Source of the DNA: Alphaproteobacteria bacterium GM202ARS2
GTDB lineage: Bacteria > Pseudomonadota > Alphaproteobacteria > GM7ARS4
Direction: 5' to 3'
Assembly (NCBI GenBank): GCA_014323835.1
Contig: JACONH010000013.1
Coordinates: forward strand, 1-44,729
Length of the DNA: 44,729 nucleotides
The translations under genes were made by a program, and so were the position numbers. The notes beneath the pieces were generated by a model. It searched no databases, was not told where the DNA came from, and saw only the letters and a list, made by a program, of their open reading frames with translations. Below, piece after piece: positions 1-8,465 of this stretch. Numbering within the stretch: position 1 is the stretch's first letter; every line of letters begins with the position of its first letter.

Positions 1-1092
1 ATAGGCTATAGTCTCGATGATATAAGCGACAAAGGGGTGAAAAGCATTGCCAAGTTTGAATCTGGCGAGATGGCACCCACGTTCAACCAGCTGGATACGT
101 TGGCAGACTTGTATGGTGTGCCGAGATGGGTCTTTCTCAGGGATGAGCTGCCCGAACGTTATGCACTGAATACCATGCCTGCCTTTCGGACATTTCATGA
201 GCAGGGCGAAAGGCTTAGCCCCAAAACCAATAAGATTGTTCTTAAAACCTTGTCTGTTCGTCGGTTTATGATTGAACTTTTGCAGGAGATGGGCAGAGCC
301 ATACCCTCTTTTCGTCCGCCAGACATAAGCGAGCAGGACCAGCAGGCAAATCGGCAGGTGGTTTTGCAGTGGCTTGGAGTCAATGACGTGCAGGCGTGGC
401 TGGATAAGATACACAAGAACAACACAGTCGAGTCACTGCGCGCTTACCTTGAGGATAGAGGCGTGCTGGTGTTTTTCACGTCACGCTACAGGGGTAAGTT
501 TTACGCCAAAGATGAACCCTTCCGCGGCATGGCGATTTACAACGATACGTTGCCTATTATTATTGTGAATAGCTCGGATGCCCTGAAGGCACAGGCGTTT
601 ACGTTGATGCACGAGCTGGGACATCTCTTGCATGGAACAACCCAGCTCACCAAACCGAATGATATAGAGGAAGAGAACTGGTGTAACGATTTTGCCAGTG
701 AGTTTTTGATGCCCGAACAGGAATTTTTGGCGAAGGCGAGAGATATTTTTCTTCACGATAAGACCTATGACAATTTGAGTGTGCTGGCAAAGACATTCGG
801 AATCAGTGTTCCAGCCTGTCTGATGCGCCTGAAAAAACTCAAGGTTATAGCTCAGAGCCTCTATAGCAAACTGTGGGCGACCCATAAAAAAATTACGGCA
901 GGTGGAAAAAGTGGCGAGCCGTTCAAGATAACGAGAAGCACGCCTAAGGAGCGGGTAGACGAATATGGCAAACTTTATTTGCGGATACTCTTTGACAGCT
1001 GCCAGCAAGACATCCTCTCGCCCACTCGTATGATGGACATTTTGAATCTCAAAAAATATGACTATTTGGCGAAAATAGAGAAAAAACTATGA
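1..1092 (+). CDS. XRE-family HTH / ImmA-IrrE metallopeptidase (5' partial)
   Basis: The reading frame is open from base 1, so the true start lies before the window; the GTG at 37 is internal to the HTH domain. The first ~35 visible residues are the end of an XRE DNA-binding domain (KFESGEMAPTF, then a helix ending LYGVP). The C-terminal half is an IrrE/ImmA-type zinc peptidase with HELGH at residues 192-196 counted from base 37, preceded by a strand carrying IIIVNSS. COG2856 proteins of this architecture act as repressors or antitoxins that can be proteolytically switched. Its stop overlaps the start of the DUF4411 gene by ATGA, which argues for a two-gene toxin-antitoxin-like module with this protein as the regulator or antitoxin. 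The pairing role is inferred; the domains are clear. Confidence 0.85.
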   Translation: MGYSLDDISDKGVKSIAKFESGEMAPTFNQLDTLADLYGVPRWVFLRDELPERYALNTMPAFRTFHEQGERLSPKTNKIVLKTLSVRRFMIELLQEMGRAIPSFRPPDISEQDQQANRQVVLQWLGVNDVQAWLDKIHKNNTVESLRAYLEDRGVLVFFTSRYRGKFYAKDEPFRGMAIYNDTLPIIIVNSSDALKAQAFTLMHELGHLLHGTTQLTKPNDIEEENWCNDFASEFLMPEQEFLAKARDIFLHDKTYDNLSVLAKTFGISVPACLMRLKKLKVIAQSLYSKLWATHKKITAGGKSGEPFKITRSTPKERVDEYGKLYLRILFDSCQQDILSPTRMMDILNLKKYDYLAKIEKKL

Positions 1093-1559
1093 GTGGTGAA
1101 TTTTGTATTGATTCAAATTGTTTAATGACTTATTGGAAGGATTTTCCGCGGAGTGAGTATCCAAATCTTTGGGAACAGCTTGGGCATCATGCAGGAAAAA
1201 TTGTTTTATTAAATATAATAAAGGGGGAAATAAAAGGAAGAAAAAAATTGCACGACTATATCAAAAATAAAAAATTCATTATTGATAAATTAACACCAGA
1301 AGCTAAACAGCCCCTTTTGCAGTGGGAAAATATATACGAGCCTGATATGGATAAATCAGGTTGTGGTGAGAAAGATTTACGTCTTATTGCCTATGCTAAG
1401 CACCATCGACTGACGGTGGTAACGGAAGAAAAAGTTCAAGATGAGAATCCCAGTAGAAAAGAGAGGAATTACAATATTCCATCGGTTTGTCGTAAAGAAA
1501 ATGTTAAATGTATCAATTTCAATGACTTACTTGAGAAACTCGGCATAAAAATTGAGTAA
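1089..1559 (+). CDS. DUF4411 family PIN-like protein, probable toxin
   Basis: This 156-residue protein starts with FCIDSNCLMTYW, the acidic first strand typical of PIN-type nucleases, and later has DLRLIAYAK and LTVVTEEK, matching the remaining conserved acidic positions of DUF4411. PIN proteins are usually Mg-dependent RNases. The start ATG overlaps the upstream stop by four bases, so the two genes are probably translated together; DUF4411 genes are often found next to XRE/ImmA proteins. Base composition is distinctly AT-richer than the metabolic genes to the right, suggesting horizontal acquisition. Toxicity and target are not shown by the sequence. Confidence 0.8.
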   Translation: MSGEFCIDSNCLMTYWKDFPRSEYPNLWEQLGHHAGKIVLLNIIKGEIKGRKKLHDYIKNKKFIIDKLTPEAKQPLLQWENIYEPDMDKSGCGEKDLRLIAYAKHHRLTVVTEEKVQDENPSRKERNYNIPSVCRKENVKCINFNDLLEKLGIKIE

Positions 1560-1599
1560 GACTCCCATAAGGCAACGTGAGGACATCAAAAAAAAGAAT

Positions 1600-1615
1600 T
1601 GTTTCACGTGAAACA
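1600..1615. promoter_or_regulatory. parS centromere site 1
   Basis: TGTTTCACGTGAAACA is an exact match to the conserved bacterial chromosomal parS 16-mer bound by ParB (Spo0J). The palindrome extends three further bases on each side, to 1597-1618. It lies in the 106-bp gap between the DUF4411 gene and the convergent trmJ gene. parS sites cluster near the replication origin in most bacteria; parAB themselves are not in this window. Confidence 0.9.
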
Positions 1616-1637
1616 ATTTCATCGAAAAAAAATCGAA

Positions 1638-1653
1638 TGTTTCACGTGAAACA
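1638..1653. promoter_or_regulatory. parS centromere site 2
   Basis: This is a second exact TGTTTCACGTGAAACA, with its centre 38 bp from that of the first site; its palindrome extends one base each side (1637-1654). Two consensus sites this close, outside any coding region, make chance occurrence very unlikely. Confidence 0.9.
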
Positions 1654-1665
1654 TCGCGGGTTGGG

Positions 1666-2436
1666 TCAGGGTGATTTTTGGTGGTCGAAGAGGCTTTGGA
1701 TGACGCCGCGCAGGAGGCGCACTTCGGCGGCGTTGGGGCGCATACGGAGCAACAGGTTACGTAGACGCATCAGGGTTACGTCTTTGCGCAGCGGGTTGTG
1801 CAGAAACCCGCTTTGTTCGAGGCTGGTCTGTCCGTGTTGGAACAAGGCGTTGAGGGCTTTTTTGGTGGCGGGTTCTGTCGTTTGTGTGGGCGGGTTTGGC
1901 ATCGCGGCGATGGGTAGGGCATCGTGCCAGGCGTAGCATACCAGAAGGACGGCTTGGGCGAGATTGAGGGAGGGAAAATGGGGATGAAGGGGAATGTGGA
2001 CGATAGCGTCGCACAGGTTAATCTCGTGGTTGCTGAGGCCGCTGCTTTCGCAGCCGAAGAGGACGCCGCAGCTGTGCCCTTGTTGGGTGTGTTGTGCGAG
2101 CTTACGGGCGGTCTGGTGGATATCGAGGGTTGGTTTGTTTTGGTTGCGGATACGGCTGGTGGTAGCGAGGGTGCTGTGCAGGTCGTCTAGGGCTTCTTGT
2201 GTGTTGGTGTATTCTTGTGCTGTATCGATGATGAAGTCGGCGGCACAGGCCATGGCTTTTGCGTCTTTGCGTGACCAGCGTGGTCGTGGTCGCACGAGGC
2301 GCAATCGATGAAAGCCGCAGTTGAGCATGGCGCGGGCGCAAGCGCCGATATTGACTCCCAGTTGGGGCTGGCTGAGGATGATGACCCCGCTGTGTAAGGG
2401 GGGCGGGGGGGGTGGGTTTATGTGCGCAGAGCCCAT
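1666..2436 (-). CDS. trmJ: TrmJ/LasT-type SpoU (TrmH-family group 1) RNA methyltransferase
   Basis: This is a SPOUT-fold 2'-O-methyltransferase of the TrmJ type, expected to methylate tRNA at position 32. Diagnostic segments are VIILSQPQLGVNIGACARAM near the N terminus, the SAM-binding knot segment GVLFGCESSGLSNHE, and IPLHPHFPSLNLAQAV near the end of the catalytic domain, followed by the helical RRVIQSLF-like tail expected of group 1. The start at 2436 (MGSAHINPP) is chosen because an upstream ATG at 2505 would overlap cimA by 88 bases; 2436 overlaps it by 19. A run of six prolines follows the start, encoded by the G-rich tract at 2399-2414. It is the last gene of the aroG-to-trmJ block. tRNA specificity is by family, not shown. 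Confidence 0.85.
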   Translation of the reverse strand: MGSAHINPPPPPPLHSGVIILSQPQLGVNIGACARAMLNCGFHRLRLVRPRPRWSRKDAKAMACAADFIIDTAQEYTNTQEALDDLHSTLATTSRIRNQNKPTLDIHQTARKLAQHTQQGHSCGVLFGCESSGLSNHEINLCDAIVHIPLHPHFPSLNLAQAVLLVCYAWHDALPIAAMPNPPTQTTEPATKKALNALFQHGQTSLEQSGFLHNPLRKDVTLMRLRNLLLRMRPNAAEVRLLRGVIQSLFDHQKSP

Positions 2437-3983
2437 AGGATGCCGTCCATCAGGGCTTGCCAGGAGGCGGCGACCACGTTGTGTGATACGCCTACGGTTG
2501 CCCACTCTTGTTTGTTGGCGTCGACGTAGTCGATGATGACGCGGGTTTTGGCGGCGGTGTCTCGGTGTTGTGCCATGATACGCACCTTGTAATCCATGAG
2601 GGCTAGTTCCTTGAGGGAGGGGAACAAGGGTGTCAATAAGCCGCGCAAGGCTTTATCTAAGGCGTTAACAGGGCCATTGCCGTTGGCTTCGTTGTCCATG
2701 CGTTTGCCTTGATAGTCGATGACGACGCGGGCGTGGGCGTCTTGGGCGGCTGAGCTGGTGACCAGGTAGTCGTGTACGGTGAAGGGTGCGGGTTGGGGGT
2801 CGATGATGGTGCGGGCGAGCAACTGGAAGCTGGCATCGGCGGCGTCATAGGCGTAGCCTTGGTATTCTCGTGCTTTGACTTCGGCGATGATGGCATCGAG
2901 GTGGGCGGGGGTGACGTTCTCGATACCGCAGAGGGACAGGCGGTGGCGGATACTGGCGCGCCCAGCTTGGTTGGAGACCAACAGTGCCCGTTGGTTGCCG
3001 ATGAGGGCGGGGTCGATGTGCTCGTAGCTGGTGGGATTTTTGGCGACGGCTGAAGCGTGCAGACCGCCTTTGTGGGCGAAGGCGCGTCTGCCGACAAAGG
3101 GTGCGTGCGACTCGGGCGGACGGTTGATAATCTCATCGATGCTGTGGGAGATAGAGGTCAGACGCCGCAAGGCATCGTCATGTAAAGTGGTGCGGTAGCC
3201 CATTTTGTAGACGAGGGTTGGCAGAATGGAGACGAGGTTGGCATTACCGCAGCGTTCTCCTAATCCATTGAATGTGCCTTGAATCTGGCGTGCGCCGGCT
3301 CGCACCGCTGCCAACGAACAAGCGGTTGCCATATCGATATCGTTGTGACAATGGATACCGATACGTTCGCCGCCGAAGCGTTGCACCACGTCTTGTGTGA
3401 CCCGCTCGATGTCTTCGGGCAGTGTGCCGCCGTTGGTATCACAGAGAATCAACCAATCGGCGCCCGCTTGTTGTGCTTGGTCGAGACAACGCAGGGCATA
3501 ATCACGAGCGTTGCGGTAGCCATCGAAGAAATGTTCGCCATCGAAGAGGACGAAGCCGTTATCTTGTTTCAAATAAGCCACCGAATCAGCGATGATACGC
3601 AGGTTTTCCTCTAGGCTGACTCCCAGGGCGTGTTGGGCATGGAAGTCCCAGCACTTGCCAACGATACAGAAGCCATCGGCAGAGCAGGCTTTCAGCCGTT
3701 GCAGTTGGGGGTCTTGTTCGGCGCGCACGTTCTTTTTGCGAGTCATGCCGAAGGCGATACGTTTCGATGTTGTGGAGCGGGCGGGTGTTGCGAAAAAGGC
3801 ATCGTCGGTTGGGTTCGAGCCGGGCCAACCGCCTTCGACGAAATCGATGCCGAAGGAATCGAACAACGACTCGATGTGCCTTTTATCATCGACGGAGAAG
3901 TCCACATCGAGGGTCTGGGCGCCGTCCCGCAACGTGCTGTCATAGAGATAAACAAGAGGCTGTTCTTTCATAGGGGCTACCAT
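2418..3983 (-). CDS. cimA: (R)-citramalate synthase
   Basis: CimA condenses pyruvate and acetyl-CoA to citramalate, giving a threonine-independent route to isoleucine. The 521 residues have the HMGL/LeuA-like TIM barrel with YLYDSTLRDGAQT at 12-24 (metal and substrate R19-D20), the metal motif HCHND at 211-215, and GLGERCGNANL at 240-250. A LeuA-type C-terminal dimer/regulatory domain fills about 390-521. The DSTLRDGAQT signature with the long form fits the CimA branch rather than LeuA or homocitrate synthase. An alternative start is the ATG at 3971 (MKEQPLVY), closer to the usual family N terminus. It lies 28 bases after cysS in the same operon. Confidence 0.92.
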   Translation of the reverse strand: MVAPMKEQPLVYLYDSTLRDGAQTLDVDFSVDDKRHIESLFDSFGIDFVEGGWPGSNPTDDAFFATPARSTTSKRIAFGMTRKKNVRAEQDPQLQRLKACSADGFCIVGKCWDFHAQHALGVSLEENLRIIADSVAYLKQDNGFVLFDGEHFFDGYRNARDYALRCLDQAQQAGADWLILCDTNGGTLPEDIERVTQDVVQRFGGERIGIHCHNDIDMATACSLAAVRAGARQIQGTFNGLGERCGNANLVSILPTLVYKMGYRTTLHDDALRRLTSISHSIDEIINRPPESHAPFVGRRAFAHKGGLHASAVAKNPTSYEHIDPALIGNQRALLVSNQAGRASIRHRLSLCGIENVTPAHLDAIIAEVKAREYQGYAYDAADASFQLLARTIIDPQPAPFTVHDYLVTSSAAQDAHARVVIDYQGKRMDNEANGNGPVNALDKALRGLLTPLFPSLKELALMDYKVRIMAQHRDTAAKTRVIIDYVDANKQEWATVGVSHNVVAASWQALMDGILWALRT

Positions 3984-4011
3984 AGCCTTTAACGGACGTA
4001 ATGCAAGGGAG

Positions 4012-5424
4012 CTATCGGCGGCGTTTCCATTGCACCCCTTGGGGGGTGTCTTCGAGGATGATGCCTTGCTGATAGAGCGTATCCCGCAGTTCGTCGGCTT
4101 TTTGGAAGTCTTTTGCGCGGCGCGCCTCTTCCCGCTGAGTTATCATGCTACGGATGAAGGTTTCATCGATGCTCTCTGTCGTCGTGCTTGTGTTGCTCTG
4201 GAACCAGTCTTCTGCTGACAAGGTTACCAAACCGAGTAAATCTTGGGCATCACGGAAGGCGCGCACGGCAGCCCGTAAGGGGGCACCGGTTACGTTCTTG
4301 GTGATGGTCTTGGCATGCCGATGGAGGTGGGCTAAGGCGAGGGGCGTGTTGAGGTCATCGGCTAAGGCGTGTTGGATGTCACTGATTGATGCGTCCGAGT
4401 CGGGTGTGTCTGAATCGGGCGTGTCTTTGAGCGGTGCGACCGCGGCGAGACGTGCTTGAGCTTCATAGAGGGTATCGAGGGCGCGGGTGGCATCTTTGAG
4501 GGCTTTTTCCTGCCAGGGCGTTGGTTGGCGATAGTGGGCGCTGAGCAGAAAATAGCGGAGGGTTTGGGGCGGGTAGGTGGCGAGCAGGTGGCACAAGCGG
4601 ACGTCATTGCCGAGGGATTTAGACATTTTTTCGTCATTCATGACGATATAGCCGTTGTGGAGCCAGACTTGTGCCATGTTGGTGCAGTTGAAGGCACAGC
4701 AGCTTTGGGCGACTTCGTTTTCGTGGTGGGGAAAGAGCAAGTCGATACCGCCGCCGTGGATATCGAAGGGTGTGCCGAGGCAGGCGTTGCTCATGGCGGA
4801 GCATTCGATGTGCCAGCCGGGTCGGCCCTTGCCCCAGGGCGAGGGCCAGGCGGGCATATCTTTGTGGGATGGCTTCCACAAGACGAAATCGAAGGGGTCT
4901 TTTTTGTAGGGGGCGACATCGACCCGCGCCCCAGCGAGCATCGCCTCTCGCTTGCGTTGGCTGAGGGCACCATAGCTGGGCATGGATGGCACATGAAACA
5001 GCACGTGTCCTTCGGCAACGTAGGCGTGCTTTTTTTCCAGCAAGGTTGCGATGAGGGCAATCATGGCATCGATGTGGTGTGTCGCCAGAGGCTCTTTATC
5101 GGGGGGCAGAACCCCTAGGGCATCCATCTGTTCGTGAAAGCGCACCACCATCCGTTGACTTAGCTCTGCTGTGGATTCGTTGTTTTTGTTGGCACGGGCG
5201 ATGATCTTATCATCGATATCGGTAATGTTACGGGCGTAGGTTACGCGGGGATAGAGTCGCCGTAACACCCGCACCAGCACATCGAAGACGACCATAGGGC
5301 GGGCATTGCCGATATGGATATCGTCATAGACCGTTGGCCCACAGACGTAGACTCGCACGTTGCGGGCATCGAGGGGATGAAAGGCGCTTTTACGCTTGCT
5401 TTGCGTGTTATAGAGAGTCAGCAT
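4012..5424 (-). CDS. cysS: Cysteinyl-tRNA synthetase
   Basis: CysRS charges tRNA-Cys in the cytoplasm. The class I signatures are HIGN at 37-40 and KMSKS at 266-270. Zinc ligand candidates are C28 (VCGPTVYD), C208 in GWHIECSAM, and H233/E237 in FPHHENE. The DALR-type domain with DDLNTPLALA follows, and the C-terminal helix has DELRDTLYQQGIILEDT. The 470-residue length is normal. A local duplication gives TPDSD twice in the linker after the catalytic core (around 4395-4430). It is 8 bases downstream of gltX on the same strand. Confidence 0.96.
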   Translation of the reverse strand: MLTLYNTQSKRKSAFHPLDARNVRVYVCGPTVYDDIHIGNARPMVVFDVLVRVLRRLYPRVTYARNITDIDDKIIARANKNNESTAELSQRMVVRFHEQMDALGVLPPDKEPLATHHIDAMIALIATLLEKKHAYVAEGHVLFHVPSMPSYGALSQRKREAMLAGARVDVAPYKKDPFDFVLWKPSHKDMPAWPSPWGKGRPGWHIECSAMSNACLGTPFDIHGGGIDLLFPHHENEVAQSCCAFNCTNMAQVWLHNGYIVMNDEKMSKSLGNDVRLCHLLATYPPQTLRYFLLSAHYRQPTPWQEKALKDATRALDTLYEAQARLAAVAPLKDTPDSDTPDSDASISDIQHALADDLNTPLALAHLHRHAKTITKNVTGAPLRAAVRAFRDAQDLLGLVTLSAEDWFQSNTSTTTESIDETFIRSMITQREEARRAKDFQKADELRDTLYQQGIILEDTPQGVQWKRRR

Positions 5425-5432
5425 GGGATACG

Positions 5433-6779
5433 TTACTGCAGGCGTTGGTGGGCGCGGGTAAAGCCGATGAAGGGCAGGAGTGCCGACATCTCTGGCCCAT
5501 GCGCCTTACCCGTAAGGGCGAGACGCAGGGGCAAAAAGAGCGTTTTGCCGCGCCGACCGCTGGTGGTGGCGAGGGCTTGACACCACGTTGTCCACGTTGT
5601 CTCGTCCCAGGGCGGTTGTGGTAGGGCATCGATGGCGAGACGCAGATAAGCGGGGTCGCTGTCTGGCTGGGAGTCCCAGAAGGGCTTGTCTTCGAAGCAG
5701 ATACGTTGCCACTCGCGGCAGTCCTCTAAGGTATCGATGTTGCCTTGGATGACTTGCCAGAAGGCTTCATCGATATCGATAGCGAGGGACTTTAGGCGGG
5801 GCTGAATGGTGGTAAAGGTGCTGTGCTGGAGTAGCTGGCGGTTGAGGGTGCCTAAGCTGTCGGCATCGATGCGTGGCGCGCTTTTAGAAAAGGCGCGCAT
5901 GTCGAAGGCACGCGCCGCTTGTTGCCACGTGCTGTGGGCAACAATGGGACGACTGCTCCCCAAGTGAGCCAGCAAAGAAATGATGGTTAACGGTTCATAG
6001 CCTTGTTCTCGCAAGGCATGCAAAGCAAGCGATTCGGTGTTGCGTTTAGCAAAGGGTTGCCCTTTATCATTGAGGATAAGGGGTAAATGGGCAAAGAGCG
6101 GCGGCTTGGCATCGAGGGCGTGGAACAAATCAATTTGGGCGGCGGTGTTGGTCATGTGATCCTCGCCGCGGATGATGTGTGTGATGGCGAGGGCGTGATC
6201 GTCCACGACAGAGGACAGGGTAAACAGGGGTCTGCCATCGGCGCGCACCAAGACGGGGTCAGAGATATCTTTTAAGGCGTGGCGGTGTTTGCCGAAGACG
6301 AGGTCATCCCAGTGGACAGCTGTGTCGCTGAGTTTGAATCGCCAGTAGGGCTTGTTGCCTTTGTCTTCTAAGGTGCGTTGCTCGGCAGGGCTGAGGCGGA
6401 GGCTGGCGCGGTCATAGATGGGCGGCTTGCCTTGTAGGCGGGCGAGTTTGCGTTTGCGTGCCAGTTCGCTCGGGCTCTCGAAGCAGGGATACAGACGTCC
6501 CGTGCTTTTCAGCTTGTCGATAGCGTCTTGATATAGGCTATGGCGTTGCGATTGATAGAGGGGCTCAGGGTGGTCGATACCGAGCCAACGTAGGTCTTCT
6601 TGGATGCTGTCGATGAAGGTGTCTTGGCTTCTTTCTGTGTCGGTATCATCGATACGCAACAGCATCATGCCGTTATTTTGTGCGGCATACAGGGCATTGA
6701 GCACGGCAATGCGGGCATTGCCGATATGTAAATGACCGGTGGGACTGGGAGCAAAACGCAAAAGGGGGCGAGACATCAT
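5433..6779 (-). CDS. gltX: Glutamyl-tRNA synthetase (glutamate--tRNA ligase)
   Basis: A class I synthetase of 448 residues. RFAPSPTGHLHIGNAR at the N terminus carries the HIGH equivalent as HIGN (18-21), and LRIDDTDTER follows. The KMSKS loop is degenerate: the usual SKR is FAKR at 244-247, keeping the lysine and arginine but replacing the serine with alanine. The C-terminal anticodon-binding region is present, so this is not a short GluQ-RS. Alphaproteobacterial GltX often also charges tRNA-Gln when no GlnRS exists; the window cannot decide this. Its start overlaps the nadE stop by ATGA. Confidence 0.93.
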   Translation of the reverse strand: MMSRPLLRFAPSPTGHLHIGNARIAVLNALYAAQNNGMMLLRIDDTDTERSQDTFIDSIQEDLRWLGIDHPEPLYQSQRHSLYQDAIDKLKSTGRLYPCFESPSELARKRKLARLQGKPPIYDRASLRLSPAEQRTLEDKGNKPYWRFKLSDTAVHWDDLVFGKHRHALKDISDPVLVRADGRPLFTLSSVVDDHALAITHIIRGEDHMTNTAAQIDLFHALDAKPPLFAHLPLILNDKGQPFAKRNTESLALHALREQGYEPLTIISLLAHLGSSRPIVAHSTWQQAARAFDMRAFSKSAPRIDADSLGTLNRQLLQHSTFTTIQPRLKSLAIDIDEAFWQVIQGNIDTLEDCREWQRICFEDKPFWDSQPDSDPAYLRLAIDALPQPPWDETTWTTWCQALATTSGRRGKTLFLPLRLALTGKAHGPEMSALLPFIGFTRAHQRLQ

Positions 6780-8455
6780 GAGGGGGACGGTGTGGGGGCG
6801 CGCTGATAGTGATTAAGCAGAGGATAACGGCGGTCGCGTCCGAACAGACAAGACGAGAGCTTTAAGCCGGGGGGAGCTTGTCGCCGTTTGTATTCGGCGT
6901 TGATGACTCGCTGCCAGATAGCGATGATCTCGGAGGATGTAAGGTGCGGCGATGTCAGCGCGGCGGGTTCAGCGTTGCCTTCGAGCAGCTGATAAAGGAG
7001 CGGGTCGAGAATGGCATAGTCGGGCATATCATCGCTGTCTTTTTGGTTGGGTGCGAGTTCGGCTGAGGGGGCTTTCGTCAAAAGCGACTCGGTAAAAGGC
7101 TGGTCAGGGGCAGAAGGATGAGGTTTGTGCTGTTGACGCCAACGGGCAAGTGCATAGACTCGAGTTTTATAGACATCTTTAAGGGGGGCAAGCCCGCCGC
7201 ACATATCGCCATACAAGGTGGCATAACCCATAGCGTATTCGGATTTATTGCCGGTGGCAAGCAGTAAGCGATTGTGTAGGTTGGCTTGTGCCATGAGCCA
7301 CAGACCCCGCAAACGTGCTTGGATGTTCTGGCGGGCAAGCTGTTTGTTTCCTTGGGCTGCGCGAAGCTGGGTGTCGAAGGTGGCAAGCCAATCATCGATG
7401 GCAACCTCCTCAAGCTGAAGCCCTAGGGCATGGGCGAGCGCGTGGGCATCGCGGCGACTGAGCTCAGAGGTATAGGGGGAGGGCATCATAATCGCATGCA
7501 CGCAAGACGCCCCAAGGCTATCGACGGCGAGGGTCGCGACAAGAGCCGAATCGATACCGCCGGATAAACCGAGCAGAACGTGGGGCAATCCGCTTTGACG
7601 GCAGTAACTGGCTATGCCGCAGAGCAATCCGTGATAGTCACAGGCAAGGCTATCCATGGGTGTAGGGGGCGAGTGACGTGCAGGTGAGGGGTCGGACGTG
7701 AGGGTGTTGGTTTCTTTGTTGTAGGAGGCAACGAGATGGGCTTCTTGCCATTGGGGGGCTGAGGCGGTCAGGTGTCCGCGGGAGTCGATGATGAACGAGC
7801 CGCCATCGAACAGCAGTTCATCTTGTCCACCGACGGTATTGACGTAAAAGAGCGGCGCGTTGAGGTGTGTTGCTAGTGTCTGGGCGATACGTTGGCGTTG
7901 TTGTAGTTTGTTGGGCTCGAAGGGGGAGGCATTGAGAACGATGATGAGGTCGGTGTTGTCGCTGTCTATGGGGGAGGGCGTAGGGCGATCGGTTGCGTGC
8001 CAGAGGTCTTCGCAAATAAGAATGGTGCAGCGATGATTGTGAAAGGGTATGGGTGCTGAGGGGTGTGGGGCAGGGTGGAAGACGCGCTTTTCATCGAAGA
8101 CGCCGTAGTTGGGGAGTGTGCTTTTGGCGATGATGTGCTGGATACGCCCATGCTGGAGGAGCAAGGCGGCGTTGATACAGTGGTCGTTGTGCTGCCAGGG
8201 CGTGCCGAGCAGAATAGCGGGCCCTTCTTTTTTGGTCTCGGCGGCGATGTGTGTGACCGCTTGTTGGATAGCGGACAGAAACGGCGGATGAAGCAGCAAG
8301 TCTTCGGGGGGATAGCCGCTGAGGAAGAGTTCGCTGGTGACGAGGAGGTGGGCATTTTTTTTTGCAGCCTCCTGTCTTTTTTGCAGGAGTGTTTGTGTGT
8401 TGTGGTCGATGGCGCCAACGTTGCTGTCCGTTTGGCATAGGGCGATGGTGAGCAT
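6776..8455 (-). CDS. nadE: Glutamine-dependent NAD+ synthetase
   Basis: This converts nicotinate adenine dinucleotide to NAD+ with ammonia drawn from glutamine. The N-terminal nitrilase-type glutaminase shows the triad E42 (TSELFLSGYPPEDL), K111 (AKSTLPNYGVFDE) and C148 (ILICEDLWH). The C-terminal synthetase has the PP-loop SGGIDS at 298-303 and the later ATGNKSEYAMGYATLYGDMCGG segment. At 559 residues it is the two-domain form. It sits between aroG (10-base gap) and gltX (4-base overlap) and is probably co-transcribed. Confidence 0.95.
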   Translation of the reverse strand: MLTIALCQTDSNVGAIDHNTQTLLQKRQEAAKKNAHLLVTSELFLSGYPPEDLLLHPPFLSAIQQAVTHIAAETKKEGPAILLGTPWQHNDHCINAALLLQHGRIQHIIAKSTLPNYGVFDEKRVFHPAPHPSAPIPFHNHRCTILICEDLWHATDRPTPSPIDSDNTDLIIVLNASPFEPNKLQQRQRIAQTLATHLNAPLFYVNTVGGQDELLFDGGSFIIDSRGHLTASAPQWQEAHLVASYNKETNTLTSDPSPARHSPPTPMDSLACDYHGLLCGIASYCRQSGLPHVLLGLSGGIDSALVATLAVDSLGASCVHAIMMPSPYTSELSRRDAHALAHALGLQLEEVAIDDWLATFDTQLRAAQGNKQLARQNIQARLRGLWLMAQANLHNRLLLATGNKSEYAMGYATLYGDMCGGLAPLKDVYKTRVYALARWRQQHKPHPSAPDQPFTESLLTKAPSAELAPNQKDSDDMPDYAILDPLLYQLLEGNAEPAALTSPHLTSSEIIAIWQRVINAEYKRRQAPPGLKLSSCLFGRDRRYPLLNHYQRAPTPSPS

Positions 8456-8465
8456 GGTGCTTGGG

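Noticed and set aside
1577..1936. Plus-strand frame of 119 codons across the parS sites and the trmJ 3' end
   Set aside because: It overlaps the well-supported minus-strand trmJ gene and the parS gap, and its translation is Arg/Cys-rich with no family character.
4456..5118. 220-codon plus-strand frame opposite cysS
   Set aside because: It is an antisense shadow of a highly conserved tRNA synthetase; long antisense frames recur opposite many genes here because of codon bias.
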